Positions 1 through 7,994 of a stretch of 64,000 nucleotides of DNA are shown one piece after another; the stretch's first letter is position 1; each line of letters begins with the position of its first letter. Source of the DNA: Rhodospirillales bacterium (GTDB lineage: Bacteria > Pseudomonadota > Alphaproteobacteria > Rhodospirillales > Thalassospiraceae). The stretch is taken from assembly GCA_019634165.1 (NCBI GenBank), contig JAHQVT010000010.1:682001-746000 (forward strand), given 5' to 3'. The position numbers and the translations under genes are program-made. A model generated the notes under the pieces. The model saw only the letters and a program-made list of their open reading frames with translations. It ran no database searches and was not told the DNA's origin.

Positions 1-328
1 CGCCGATTTTTTGCCCGCGCACCTTGCTTGAAACCCGAACCCCTTCGATCTGGGCACGCAATTGTCCACGGCGCGACAATCCGGCAATCAGGGTTAACTG
101 CAAACAACCAACAACATCATTTCCCTGACAGGCCAGAAGGTATTTGTTGGGAAGTGCATCGGTTGATTGTGATTCCATCGCATCAAATGCCGCGTAATAG
201 GCATCGGGCAGCGGATCGGTAAATTCTTCGCGGGTTTTGCCTTTTTCGTCATCGGCCAAAAGGGCAACAATTGCGGGCAAATCATCGCGGTTGGCATAGC
301 GGAAAGTCAGGGTGTCCGTTGGTGTCAT
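1..328 (-). CDS. GNAT-family acetyltransferase, N-terminal part (cut by window edge)
   Basis: An open frame runs leftward from ATG at 326-328 to the window edge without a stop, about 109 codons. The predicted start is MTPTDTLTFRYANRDDLPAI, and the frame goes on through 'LLACQGNDVVGCLQLTLI' and 'IEGVRVSSKVRGQKIG'. That layout (first strand, a G-N-DVVG turn, then a V-V...RG-KIG start of the acetyl-CoA loop) is typical of GNAT N-acetyltransferases. The acetyl-CoA-binding half lies outside the window, so the substrate cannot be guessed. Confidence 0.8.
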   Translation of the reverse strand, partial: MTPTDTLTFRYANRDDLPAIVALLADDEKGKTREEFTDPLPDAYYAAFDAMESQSTDALPNKYLLACQGNDVVGCLQLTLIAGLSRRGQLRAQIEGVRVSSKVRGQKIG

Positions 329-473
329 TTGTGTTTCTCTTGCCAGTTGATTGTATGCATAACAACTGCGCCAATATGGTGGAAAAACCTTCTAATTGAC
401 AGAAACATATCCCTTTGTCGCTAGTCACATTTGGCGATGGGGGCCCCTGTAAAATGGCAATATCAACGGTTGG

Positions 474-1406
474 TTACAGATCAAGTTTCCAATGCTGCCC
501 GATCAGGTCATGACCAAAGCTGTGATGTGGTTCTTCGGTGAGGAGGGCAAAGCCAGCTTTCTCATAGATATGTCGGGCTGCATGGAGGTTTGCATTCGTC
601 CACAGGACGATTTGTTGGTATCGAGCACGTCGTGCAAACGCAATACAGTGATCGACAAGATACCGTCCAATCCCCAATCCGCGGGCATCTGGTTCTACAA
701 ACAGTAATCGTAGCTTTGCGACTTGATCACTTTCACACACCAGCATAACCGAACCAACAGGTTTGCCATCATATAGCGCGATCCAGCATCCTTCGCGGCG
801 GGGATCATGTTTGGTAAGAAACTTTGCCGCGATTTCGGCAACCATGCCTTCAAACGTTGTATCCCACTGATATTCCGTCGCATACAACGCGCCGTGCCTT
901 TGAACGATCCACCCTAAATCGCCGGGTTGGTGATCGCGGATGATAACGGGGTGTTGGCGTTGCTTGGCGGGTTCTATGAAATTGGGTTCCAAAATTTCTT
1001 GAATGCTTTGCATGGCTTGTGAAAGCGCATTGCGCTGATTTGGTGATAGCGGCTTGATCAGCGTTGCAACCTCGTCGCGGGCGGCAGTTTGCAGTGTGAC
1101 GTAAGTGGCATGCCCGGCCTGCGTAAGTTCGACAATTCGCACCCGGCGGTCATTGGGATCGGTTGTCAGGGTTACGAGGCCGGCCTTTTTAAACCGGGTC
1201 AGAATGCGACTGAGATAAGCCGGGTCAAGTTCAAGGGTGGCGGCCAACTTTCCAACAATCTGTGCGCCGCTGCTATCAAGCTCAAACAGAACACGGGCTT
1301 CGGTCAGCGAAAATGTGCTTTTATGCAATCCCTCGCTCAGCAATCCGATCTGACGGGTGTAAAACCGGTTAAATGCTCGAATTTCATCAATTTGCTGAAC
1401 ATCCAT
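474..1406 (-). CDS. MarR-family regulator fused to GNAT acetyltransferase
   Basis: A 310-residue two-domain protein. Residues 1-140 are a MarR winged helix, with the recognition region DPAYLSRILTRFKKAGLV (61-78) and the wing DPNDRR (83-88). Residues 150-310 are a GNAT domain with the acetyl-CoA loop VEPDARGLGIGRYL (237-250). Such MarR-GNAT fusions are a known family in Proteobacteria; the acetylated substrate is usually unknown. ATG at 1406. A long palindrome sits 33 bases upstream of the start codon (1439-1470) and is probably its own operator, so self-repression is likely (inference). Not in an operon with its neighbours. Confidence 0.88.
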   Translation of the reverse strand: MDVQQIDEIRAFNRFYTRQIGLLSEGLHKSTFSLTEARVLFELDSSGAQIVGKLAATLELDPAYLSRILTRFKKAGLVTLTTDPNDRRVRIVELTQAGHATYVTLQTAARDEVATLIKPLSPNQRNALSQAMQSIQEILEPNFIEPAKQRQHPVIIRDHQPGDLGWIVQRHGALYATEYQWDTTFEGMVAEIAAKFLTKHDPRREGCWIALYDGKPVGSVMLVCESDQVAKLRLLFVEPDARGLGIGRYLVDHCIAFARRARYQQIVLWTNANLHAARHIYEKAGFALLTEEPHHSFGHDLIGQHWKLDL

Positions 1407-1438
1407 GGTTTGTTCTCGTGCGTTGGAGATTGTTTATA

Positions 1439-1470
1439 TGACATAGTCCAATATATACTGGACCAAGTCA
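1439..1470. promoter_or_regulatory. Palindromic operator, probably for the MarR-GNAT protein
   Basis: A 32-base palindrome centred at 1454.5. The core is GTCCA-A-TATATA-C-TGGAC (1446-1463), with outer arms TGAC (1439-1442) and GTCA (1467-1470); 13 of 16 base pairs match. It lies directly upstream of the MarR-GNAT start at 1406. MarR proteins usually bind such AT-centred inverted repeats near their own promoters. Confidence 0.6.
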
Positions 1471-1489
1471 AATAAATTGCCAACTCAAA

Positions 1490-1515
1490 GGGGCACGATG
1501 TTTTCATCGCGCCCC
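1490..1515 (-). terminator. Hairpin downstream of the SDR gene
   Basis: GGGGC (1490-1494) and CGATG (1496-1500) pair with CATCG (1505-1509) and GCCCC (1511-1515) around a TTTT loop. It stands 38 bases past the stop of the leftward SDR gene. The T tract after the stem on the minus strand is short (TTTG), so termination may be weak. Confidence 0.45.
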
Positions 1516-1552
1516 AAAATGGCATGTAGCTTTGTGGGGGTGGGGAAAAGAT

Positions 1553-2293
1553 TTAAGCCAGTCCGCCATTTGCACGAAGTGTTTGACCATCGACCCAGCC
1601 CGAATCCGTTCCGGCCAGGAAGGAAACCACACCGGCAATGTCATCAGGCTGACCAAGCCGTTCAAGCGGTGGCATCTTGGCAAATTGTGCGATCTGTTCA
1701 TCGGTTTTACCGGTCAAGAACAGCTCGGTTGCGACCGGACCAGGTGCGACGGCATTGACCGTGATCTGACGACCGCGCAGTTCCTTGGCAAAGACGGCTG
1801 TCATGGCCTCAACCGCGGCCTTGGTCGCATTATAGACCGCATAGCCCGGCAGTTTCAGATGCAGGGCCGTGGTTGAAAAATTGATCACCCGCCCCTGATC
1901 GCGTAGATGTTTCGCCCCTTCGCGCAGCATATTGAACGTGCCACGCACATTGATATCCATCATCGCATCAAAGGTGGCGTCATCCATCTCGGCGATCGGC
2001 TGGGTGGTCATCACCCCAGCATTATTCACAATCACATCAACGCCGCCAAATTCGGTAATGGTCTTGTCAAACAAGGCGGTTACCGCATCGGGGCGCGAAA
2101 TATCAGCCTTGATTGCGATGGCCTTATGGCCTTGTGATTTCAGCTCATGGGCAAGATTTTCGGCTGCTGTTGCTGAATTGGCATAGTTGATGACAACGGA
2201 AAAACCATCGACAGCCAGCCGTTTGGCAAGGGCAACACCAATGCCGCGTGATGCACCGGTGATGATGGCGGTTCTGTTTTCATTGGCAGACAT
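1553..2293 (-). CDS. Short-chain dehydrogenase/reductase (3-oxoacyl-ACP reductase-like)
   Basis: 246 residues, classical SDR. The NAD(P) motif TGASRGIG is at 12-19, NNAG at 90-93, catalytic Ser140, Tyr154 and Lys158 (YNATK), and the ending 'GWVDGQTLRANGGLA' is typical. ATG at 2293 is preceded by AAGGAG. Arg16 after TGAS and the absence of an acidic residue after beta-2 favour NADPH. It is divergent from the LysR gene at 2420, a common arrangement in which the LysR protein controls its neighbour. The substrate cannot be read from the sequence. Confidence 0.88.
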   Translation of the reverse strand: MSANENRTAIITGASRGIGVALAKRLAVDGFSVVINYANSATAAENLAHELKSQGHKAIAIKADISRPDAVTALFDKTITEFGGVDVIVNNAGVMTTQPIAEMDDATFDAMMDINVRGTFNMLREGAKHLRDQGRVINFSTTALHLKLPGYAVYNATKAAVEAMTAVFAKELRGRQITVNAVAPGPVATELFLTGKTDEQIAQFAKMPPLERLGQPDDIAGVVSFLAGTDSGWVDGQTLRANGGLA

Positions 2294-2378
2294 GAATAGT
2301 CTCCTTGGTCTGGGTGAAGGGGTTCAAAAGCGATGACCCAACTATGACCCGGATGACATTTCGGATAATTAGCCTATA

Positions 2379-2399
2379 TTCGAATTAACTGTTCGAATT
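2379..2399. promoter_or_regulatory. Repeated TTCGAATT motif between SDR and LysR genes
   Basis: TTCGAATT occurs at 2379-2386 and again at 2392-2399, a 13-base period, in the AT-rich divergent intergenic region. The core TTCGAA is itself palindromic. A position just upstream of a LysR gene and of its divergent target fits a regulator binding site, but no protein is proven to bind. Confidence 0.35.
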
Positions 2400-2419
2400 T
2401 TAATAACAATGTGGCGCTT

Positions 2420-3319
2420 ATGGATCGATTTGAAGAAATGCGCAATTTCGTCCGGGTGGTAGAGCGCAAAAGCTTTACCAAGGCGGCCGGGGATCTTTTG
2501 ATCCCGCGTGCAACCATGACCAATTCGATCCAGCGGCTTGAAGAACGGTTGGGAACAAGGTTGCTTGAACGCACCACCCGCACGGTTAATCCAACCCATG
2601 ATGGTGATGCCTATTATCATCGCTGTGTGCGGATTTTGGCCGAACTTGAAGAAGCCGATGGCATCTTTACCAAAACCGATCCCAAGGGGCTTTTGCGGGT
2701 AAACCTTCAGGGCACACTGGCCCGAACCTTTGTCGTGCCAGCCTTGCCGGATTTCAAGCAACGCTATCCGGGGATTGATCTTGTGCTGGCCGATGGTGAT
2801 CGATTTGTCGATCTGGTCCATGAGGGGTTTGATTGTGTGCTGCGCAGTGGGGAGCTGGCCGATTCATCGATGATTCAGCGCCGTTTGGCATTGCTTAATG
2901 AAGCAACCATCGTCAGCCCGGATTATTTGGCGCGGTTTGGCACACCCAAAACCTTTGATGATCTGATCACGCAAGGTCACCAGATGGTCAGTTTCCTGTC
3001 GGGGGCGGATGATAAACCGATCCCGCTTGATTTTACTGTTGATGGTAAAATTCGCGAAATCACCCTGCCCAGCAGCATTTCGGTCACGGGTGCTGATACC
3101 TATGCCGCCTGTGCGGCGGCGGGGCTTGGCCTGATTCAAGTGCCACGTTATCGCGTGGCAGCGGATTTGAAATCCGGGAAACTGGTAGAAATATTGGCCG
3201 ATTTCCCACCTGATCCGATGCCGGTATCCGTACTTTATCCACAAAACCGGCAGCTTTCCGCCCGCGTGCGGGTGTTCGTCGATTGGCTCAGCAAGCTGTT
3301 TGCCAATACCGCCTTTTAA
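2420..3319 (+). CDS. LysR-family transcriptional regulator
   Basis: 299 residues from ATG 2420 (MDRFEEMRNF); an in-frame GTG at 2411 is the alternative, and neither has a strong ribosome site. The N-terminal HTH 'FVRVVERKSFTKAAGDLLIP' and 'RLEERLGTRLLERTTRTV' are typical LysR; the rest is the substrate-binding domain. The ending 'DWLSKLFA' resembles the CrgA/DmlR-like subgroup. It is divergent from the SDR gene at 1553-2293, its likeliest target. Confidence 0.88.
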   Translation: MDRFEEMRNFVRVVERKSFTKAAGDLLIPRATMTNSIQRLEERLGTRLLERTTRTVNPTHDGDAYYHRCVRILAELEEADGIFTKTDPKGLLRVNLQGTLARTFVVPALPDFKQRYPGIDLVLADGDRFVDLVHEGFDCVLRSGELADSSMIQRRLALLNEATIVSPDYLARFGTPKTFDDLITQGHQMVSFLSGADDKPIPLDFTVDGKIREITLPSSISVTGADTYAACAAAGLGLIQVPRYRVAADLKSGKLVEILADFPPDPMPVSVLYPQNRQLSARVRVFVDWLSKLFANTAF

Positions 3320-3432
3320 CGCCGCTGTTGTTTGATTATTTAATCCGGTTTCGCAATGAAATAGAATGGGCTTGCCACTACTGGGTCATAATTGGCTTAA
3401 ATGGTCTGCGTGAAGACGTGCCTATAAGGACC

Positions 3433-4380
3433 CTAGTAGCCAATCTGGCGATCAACCAGCCCACGCGGTTTTTCACCCTTTTTGATGCGATCAATGTTAT
3501 CTGCGATTTGATCGACAGATTCTTCAAACCGTGTAGCAGCGGCAATATGCGGGGTGATGCGGATTTTTGGATGATCCCAGAACGGATGGCTTTCGGGCAG
3601 TGGCTCGGTAACCGCAACATCCAAAAACGCACCGCGTAAATGCCCGGTATCAAGGGCACGCAGCAAATCGGCTTCATTGATCATGGCACCGCGTGCGGCA
3701 TTAATGATGGCGGCCCCTTTGGGCAGGAAAGAAAGCGTGCTGCTGTTCAAAACATTTTCCGTTTCCGGGGTGCGCGGCAGCAAGCAAATCAGGATATCGG
3801 ACTGGCCCAAAAATTCGGCCAGTGTTTCTTGCCCGGCATAGGTTGAAATGCCGTCAATTACCTTCATTGACCGGCTCCAGCCTGAAACCGAAAAGCCAAG
3901 GTTTGCCAAGGAAGTCGCAACCGCAGCGCCAAGTGCGCCAAGCCCCATCACCCCGACCCGGCATTTGGCAATGCGTGCAACATCATGCTGCACCCAGGTC
4001 GCCTTCGCTTGTTGGGCGCTATAGACGTCAAAATCGCGCATGAAGTGAAGCGCTGTATAAAGATGATATTGCACCATCTGATCGGCCATCCCGGCATCTT
4101 CAAGGCGAATAACCGGAAGATGGCTTGGCAGACTGGGAGAAGACACAACATGATCCACCCCGGCCCCCAGCGAGAAAATGGCTTTGAGATTGGTCAGTGT
4201 TTTGATCATGCCCTGGGGCTGTTTCCAGAACATGGCATAGTCAATCGTTTCAGGATCGTAATTTTCATCACCCGTGACGATATTTGCCTCAGGCAGCCGT
4301 TTAACCAGCGCTTTTTTCCAAATGGCGTCATCGCCTGCTGCGGAAATAAGGATATTGGGCGTGGCATTAACGGTTGGCAT
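3433..4380 (-). CDS. D-2-hydroxyacid dehydrogenase (glyoxylate/hydroxypyruvate reductase A type)
   Basis: 315 residues from ATG 4380, which has AGGAG upstream. The frame stays open up to 4497, but that extension is encoded by the 8-base tandem repeat and is not protein-like. The NAD(P) loop GVMGLGALG is present, followed by the catalytic set of the D-2-hydroxyacid family: Arg in 'NAARGAMINE', Glu in 'DVAVTEPLP' and His in 'RITPHIAAAT'. Residues such as 'QMVQYHLYTALHFMRD' resemble GhrA, which reduces glyoxylate and hydroxypyruvate. The exact substrate is inferred. Confidence 0.85.
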   Translation of the reverse strand: MPTVNATPNILISAAGDDAIWKKALVKRLPEANIVTGDENYDPETIDYAMFWKQPQGMIKTLTNLKAIFSLGAGVDHVVSSPSLPSHLPVIRLEDAGMADQMVQYHLYTALHFMRDFDVYSAQQAKATWVQHDVARIAKCRVGVMGLGALGAAVATSLANLGFSVSGWSRSMKVIDGISTYAGQETLAEFLGQSDILICLLPRTPETENVLNSSTLSFLPKGAAIINAARGAMINEADLLRALDTGHLRGAFLDVAVTEPLPESHPFWDHPKIRITPHIAAATRFEESVDQIADNIDRIKKGEKPRGLVDRQIGY

Positions 4381-4410
4381 GGGGCTTTCTCCTAAGCGCG
4401 GGACATCTTT

Positions 4411-4466
4411 GCAAAGTGGCAAAGTGGCAAAGTGGCAAAGTGGCGAGTTGGCAATGTAGCAAGCTG
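4411..4466. repeat. 8-base tandem repeat upstream of the dehydrogenase gene
   Basis: Four perfect copies of GCAAAGTG (4411-4442) are followed by three decayed copies (GCGAGTTG, GCAATGTA, GCAAGCTG). The array begins 30 bases upstream of the dehydrogenase start codon on the minus strand, so copy-number change could alter promoter spacing. An 8-base unit does not keep a reading frame, which supports non-coding status. Confidence 0.75.
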
Positions 4467-4505
4467 GTAGATGTCTGTAACCGATTACGTAAGGCATCCA
4501 TCATG

Positions 4506-4556
4506 ATAAACGCGCCAGATCGCAAAGCGTTCCTTTGCATATACTGGCGCGTTTAT
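4506..4556. repeat. Long nested hairpin between VOC and dehydrogenase genes
   Basis: ATAAACGCGCCAG (4506-4518) is perfectly complementary to CTGGCGCGTTTAT (4544-4556). Inside, GCAAAG (4522-4527) pairs with CTTTGC (4533-4538) around CGTTC. There is no T tract on either side, so this is not a standard intrinsic terminator, although it sits past the end of the VOC gene (stop at 4639). Confidence 0.7.
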
Positions 4557-4638
4557 GGATTGCAGGGTTTAGGGACCTGACCTTCGTTGGCTTGGTTCCG
4601 CAATTGCGATCAACCAAGCCAATGTTCAAATCGTTCGA

Positions 4639-5058
4639 TTAATGGGCAAAGATCATTGCCGGATCGCGGAAGGTCTTGAATTCAAGACCATTACCAGCCG
4701 GGTCTTCGACAAAAAATGTCCCCTGCTCGCCGGGTTCACCTTCAAAGCGGATTTTCGGGTTCAGCAGGAATTTAACCCCGGCCTTTTTCAAACGATCGGC
4801 CAGATCATGCCATACATCCCATTCCAGAACCGCGCCAAAATGCGGGATCGGCACCGCATCGCCGTCAACCGTGCCCGAACCGGCATTCTGTCCGGCATCT
4901 TTGCGCACATGGGCGGATAACTGATGACCAAAGAAATCAAAATCAATCCATGCCTCGGTCGAGCGACCTTCGTCACAGCCCAGAATATCGATATAAAACG
5001 CGCGCGTATCGGCGATCGATTTGATCGGGAAGGCCAGATGGAACGGGGGTAAGGACAT
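4639..5058 (-). CDS. VOC-family (glyoxalase/dioxygenase fold) protein
   Basis: 139 residues from ATG 5058, with GGAG seven bases upstream; an in-frame ATG at 5070 is less likely. The first half 'HLAFPIKSIADTRAFYIDILGC' and the ending 'GTFFVEDPAGNGLEFKTFRD' are hallmarks of one vicinal-oxygen-chelate repeat pair. His in the first strand and Glu in 'NGLEFK' are the expected metal ligands. Function is open: glyoxalase-like, dioxygenase-like or resistance-type. It is divergent from the LysR gene at 5166. Confidence 0.82.
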   Translation of the reverse strand: MSLPPFHLAFPIKSIADTRAFYIDILGCDEGRSTEAWIDFDFFGHQLSAHVRKDAGQNAGSGTVDGDAVPIPHFGAVLEWDVWHDLADRLKKAGVKFLLNPKIRFEGEPGEQGTFFVEDPAGNGLEFKTFRDPAMIFAH

Positions 5059-5165
5059 GGTGATCTCCAATTAATCTAATGCTTGTTGTTAGGATCAGTC
5101 TAAACCGGCATAATATGGTGGTCAAAATCAGAAGTTCTTAAGTTATCAATAGGAAATCTGTTGTA

Positions 5166-6092
5166 ATGGCGCTGCGCCCAACCACTCCGCCACTCAATGC
5201 CCTACGCGCCTTTGAAGCTGCTGCACGGTTGGGAAGTTTCGCCCGTGCGGCGGATGAACTTTCGGTCACGGCCGGGGCGGTTAGCCAACAGGTCGCCAAT
5301 CTTGAAGCCAGCCTTGGCATGGCGCTGTTTGATCGCAATGGGCCAAAGCTTGCATTACGTGAAGCAGGTCGGGCCTATTTGCCCAGTTTGCGCCATGCCT
5401 TGGACGAGATCGAAGCCGCCACCCTTGATCTTGTCACCCATGGTACGGGCGAACGCCGGTTGGTGATTGGGGCCCTGCATACATTGGCCTGTTCATGGCT
5501 GATCCCCAGGTTAAATCGATTTCAAAACGACCACCCGGATATCCGCCCGGTGATCGAGACACTATCACTTAATTTCGCCACCCCGGACCGCAGCCCGGAC
5601 CTTGGCGCAAAGCAACTTGATGTTGGGCTGTATTTCGGCGACGGCCGTTGGGCAGGTGTGCGATCTGATAAGATTCTTGATGAAATTCAAGTGGTTGTCG
5701 CCAAGCCGGGATATGTTGGCGCGGCTGAGAAAGCCGATCTGAGCGGGCTTGTGTCCAATCACCCACGGCTTGTTCATACCACCCGGCCGAAGGCATGGCA
5801 TAGTTGGGCGCAAGCCAACGGCATTACGGTTACAGGTGCCCCCGGACCGGGGTTTGAGCATTTCTTTATGTTGATCGAAGCCGCCAAGGCAGGGATGGGC
5901 ATTGCCCTTTTACCGCGTGTTTTGATCGAAGGGCAATTGGCTGAGGGCAGCTTGGAAATCATCAGTGATGCGAGGCTTGAAAGCCCCGGCGCCTATTACC
6001 TGATCACACCCGAAAACCGGATTGATGTCCCGGAAGTGACTGTTTTTCGTGACTGGATTTTGCGAGAGGCTTCGGTAAGCGCTGAGCCGTAA
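5166..6092 (+). CDS. LysR-family regulator (GcvA-like)
   Basis: 308 residues. 'PPLNALRAFEAAARLGSFARAADELSVTAGAVSQQVANLEASLG' is the GcvA/AmpR-type LysR helix-turn-helix, followed by a full periplasmic-binding-like domain ending near 'PEVTVFRDWILREA'. ATG 5166. It is divergent from the VOC gene, with about 107 bases between the two starts, so the VOC gene is a probable target. Confidence 0.88.
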   Translation: MALRPTTPPLNALRAFEAAARLGSFARAADELSVTAGAVSQQVANLEASLGMALFDRNGPKLALREAGRAYLPSLRHALDEIEAATLDLVTHGTGERRLVIGALHTLACSWLIPRLNRFQNDHPDIRPVIETLSLNFATPDRSPDLGAKQLDVGLYFGDGRWAGVRSDKILDEIQVVVAKPGYVGAAEKADLSGLVSNHPRLVHTTRPKAWHSWAQANGITVTGAPGPGFEHFFMLIEAAKAGMGIALLPRVLIEGQLAEGSLEIISDARLESPGAYYLITPENRIDVPEVTVFRDWILREASVSAEP

Positions 6093-6134
6093 ATGTATCG
6101 TAATACCTTGACTTAAAAAGATATAAGTCGGGAA

Positions 6135-6641
6135 CTAAACGCCCTGCTTACGACGATAAATGCTGTGAAGCATATGGTCTTTCTTTGGGCCTGTGATTTT
6201 TATTTTAGTTTCGAAATGAGTGTCATTCTGCCAGATCATGCAGTGATGATAAAAGTCTTCGCCGCAGGGATGAATATCGCGCGCGCAAAGACCCTCATCG
6301 GCATCTTCGCCAAACTGCAGCATGACATAGCGGTTGCCAAAGCTTAAGGGGTCGCGAAACAGAAGCTCAATCCCCGCTGGGTCTTCGTGCAGGACGAAGT
6401 CATATTCCCGATAACCGTCAAAGCGTTGACCGTCACGACGGGTCAGAAAACCCTCTTCACGATATCGCAGCACATCGGGCCTATCGGGCTCTGCGGCATT
6501 GAAGGTGACATCACCGACAAAACGCCCGGCCTCACCCAGATCGCGTTCAAGTGTCCAGTTCCCGGCAAGAGCCGCAAATATCTCTTGTGCTGAGATTTTC
6601 AATTCCGCTCTTGCCCAGTCCCGAGTTTTGCCACTGTCCAA
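6135..6641 (-). CDS. DUF6314 family protein
   Basis: 168 residues from ATG 6641. 'ALAGNWTLERDLGEAGRFVGDVTF', 'REEGFLTRRDGQRFDGYREYDF' and 'DIHPCGEDFYHHCMIW' resemble the lipocalin-like family now called DUF6314; its function is unknown. The ATG start overlaps the upstream gene by 43 bases. An in-frame TTG at 6602-6600 would overlap the upstream stop as TTGA and would give a start right at 'KISAQEIFAALAGNW', where the family similarity begins. The true start is therefore uncertain. It is the last gene of a leftward run that follows HIT and the unknown 452-residue gene. Confidence 0.72.
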   Translation of the reverse strand: MDSGKTRDWARAELKISAQEIFAALAGNWTLERDLGEAGRFVGDVTFNAAEPDRPDVLRYREEGFLTRRDGQRFDGYREYDFVLHEDPAGIELLFRDPLSFGNRYVMLQFGEDADEGLCARDIHPCGEDFYHHCMIWQNDTHFETKIKITGPKKDHMLHSIYRRKQGV

Positions 6642-7957
6642 TCTATATCAAGTTCAAATTCAATGAAGTCATCATCCTTATCGATCCCACCCTCAACTAG
6701 CCTCACGCTGTTTATTGCGTTGCCTCTCTCCTTTGATACGGAAAAGAGGTTTTTGCATCCATGAAATGCAAACTTGTCGAACTTTTCCTGGCTTATTGAA
6801 TGAGACAACAGATCAAGTAGAAGTCTGGAAGAGATTTTAATGGTCATTGAACCATCACCGCGCTCTGTAATTGTCGAAGGTAGATAAGAAAAAGAATTAC
6901 CGGGCTTTAGGTGTCCTTGAGAGTGGAGAGAGCGAGCCTGATATGCCTCGAAGTGTGGCCGTGGTAACATCGATGCTAGTTCATTTAGCTTTCTGTAGTC
7001 ATTTGTCTGTTCAAGCATTGGGTCGATGATCGACTGTTTATCAAAAACGGTCACTTTCCACGTCTTGTCATGTTCCACGTTTACTGAGAGGAAGCTCCTG
7101 ACTTTGTTTTCAGAGGACGGTGAGAGAACAATCACCGAGTCAATATTCATCTTCTGCAAACAATGGAGAATAATCTCATCGCCGCCGAATTCAGTTTGGC
7201 CAAGCTTTCTGAGACGCTTCAGTGTGTAGCAGCCTGCATCATATAGAACGACACAGCGGAAGTACTTTCGGTCAATATTTGCCAGCTGTTGAGACTTGGC
7301 TTTCAAGGCGTTGAAAATAGGATTTTTTTCAATATCGTATGCTATGGCTGGCATACTACAAGACACTCTATTGTGCCTTAATGGTTTTCCGGCTGATCGT
7401 GAAACAATGACATCAGTAAGACCTTCAGAGATACGTAAATCTTCGAATTTTTCCCATGCCTCCGAGTGCAACCAATCCTTGATTTGGCTTTTTGTGTGCT
7501 CTGACAATTGAAATTCAGGGTCTACGCATCGCGACCTATTGAAGCCTCTATGGTTCCAAAAAGACCGGTCAAGAAAGCGAAACAGTAAATGCGTCCCCGA
7601 TTTCTTTCTTATGGTGTTGGAGAAGCTGGATATAATATGCGCGGTTTTTTGCATATCAGTTTCGCCGGAAAAGCTGTCGTCCGATATTGCGCGAACCTCA
7701 AATACAGCAGGTCCAAACGGGAAAAAATCTTCTGATGAAGCTTCCGGCCTTCTAGCAGTGCCGAGATTGGGCTCTACAACGATATCTGTGGTTTTAGAAA
7801 GAGCCCAAACAAATGATATTTCCGCTTCAGTCGCTAGAACTTCTGAAGTTGATGAACTTTCAAGTTTAGTTACCCACTCTTTGACCTTTTGGGCTTCAGC
7901 AATTTGCGAAAGCTCATTGATCATTACTTGTAGGCTTCTTCTTGAAAAGATCGCCAC
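6599..7957 (-). CDS. Unrecognised 452-residue protein, AT-richer than its neighbours
   Basis: GTG start at 7957, with GGGAG about nine bases upstream. I do not recognise the family. There is no signal peptide, membrane segment or coiled coil. Residues about 40-90 show a Glu in 'TEAEISFVWAL', 'RRPEASSEDFFPFG' and then 'AVFEVRAIS'; the order E...PE...hydrophobic-ExR loosely recalls the PD-(D/E)XK nuclease core, with Arg in place of Lys. A later stretch 'YFRCVVLYDAGCYTLKRL' and 'SVIVLSPSSE' looks like a beta-alpha unit. Two hand-counted 60-base lines give about 43-47% GC, against about 62% for a line in hisF. It lies 37 bases downstream of HIT on the same strand and overlaps the DUF6314 start. 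Acquisition by transfer is likely; function unknown. Confidence 0.75.
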   Translation of the reverse strand: MAIFSRRSLQVMINELSQIAEAQKVKEWVTKLESSSTSEVLATEAEISFVWALSKTTDIVVEPNLGTARRPEASSEDFFPFGPAVFEVRAISDDSFSGETDMQKTAHIISSFSNTIRKKSGTHLLFRFLDRSFWNHRGFNRSRCVDPEFQLSEHTKSQIKDWLHSEAWEKFEDLRISEGLTDVIVSRSAGKPLRHNRVSCSMPAIAYDIEKNPIFNALKAKSQQLANIDRKYFRCVVLYDAGCYTLKRLRKLGQTEFGGDEIILHCLQKMNIDSVIVLSPSSENKVRSFLSVNVEHDKTWKVTVFDKQSIIDPMLEQTNDYRKLNELASMLPRPHFEAYQARSLHSQGHLKPGNSFSYLPSTITERGDGSMTIKISSRLLLDLLSHSISQEKFDKFAFHGCKNLFSVSKERGNAINSVRLVEGGIDKDDDFIEFELDIDWTVAKLGTGQERN

Positions 7958-7994
7958 ACCTATCTCCCTTCGGTCTAAGAGCGGCTTGGTGTCT

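Noticed and set aside
4381..4497. N-terminal extension of the 2-hydroxyacid dehydrogenase
   Set aside because: The added 39 residues are read from the 8-base repeat array, and ATG 4380 has a good ribosome site at the family start.
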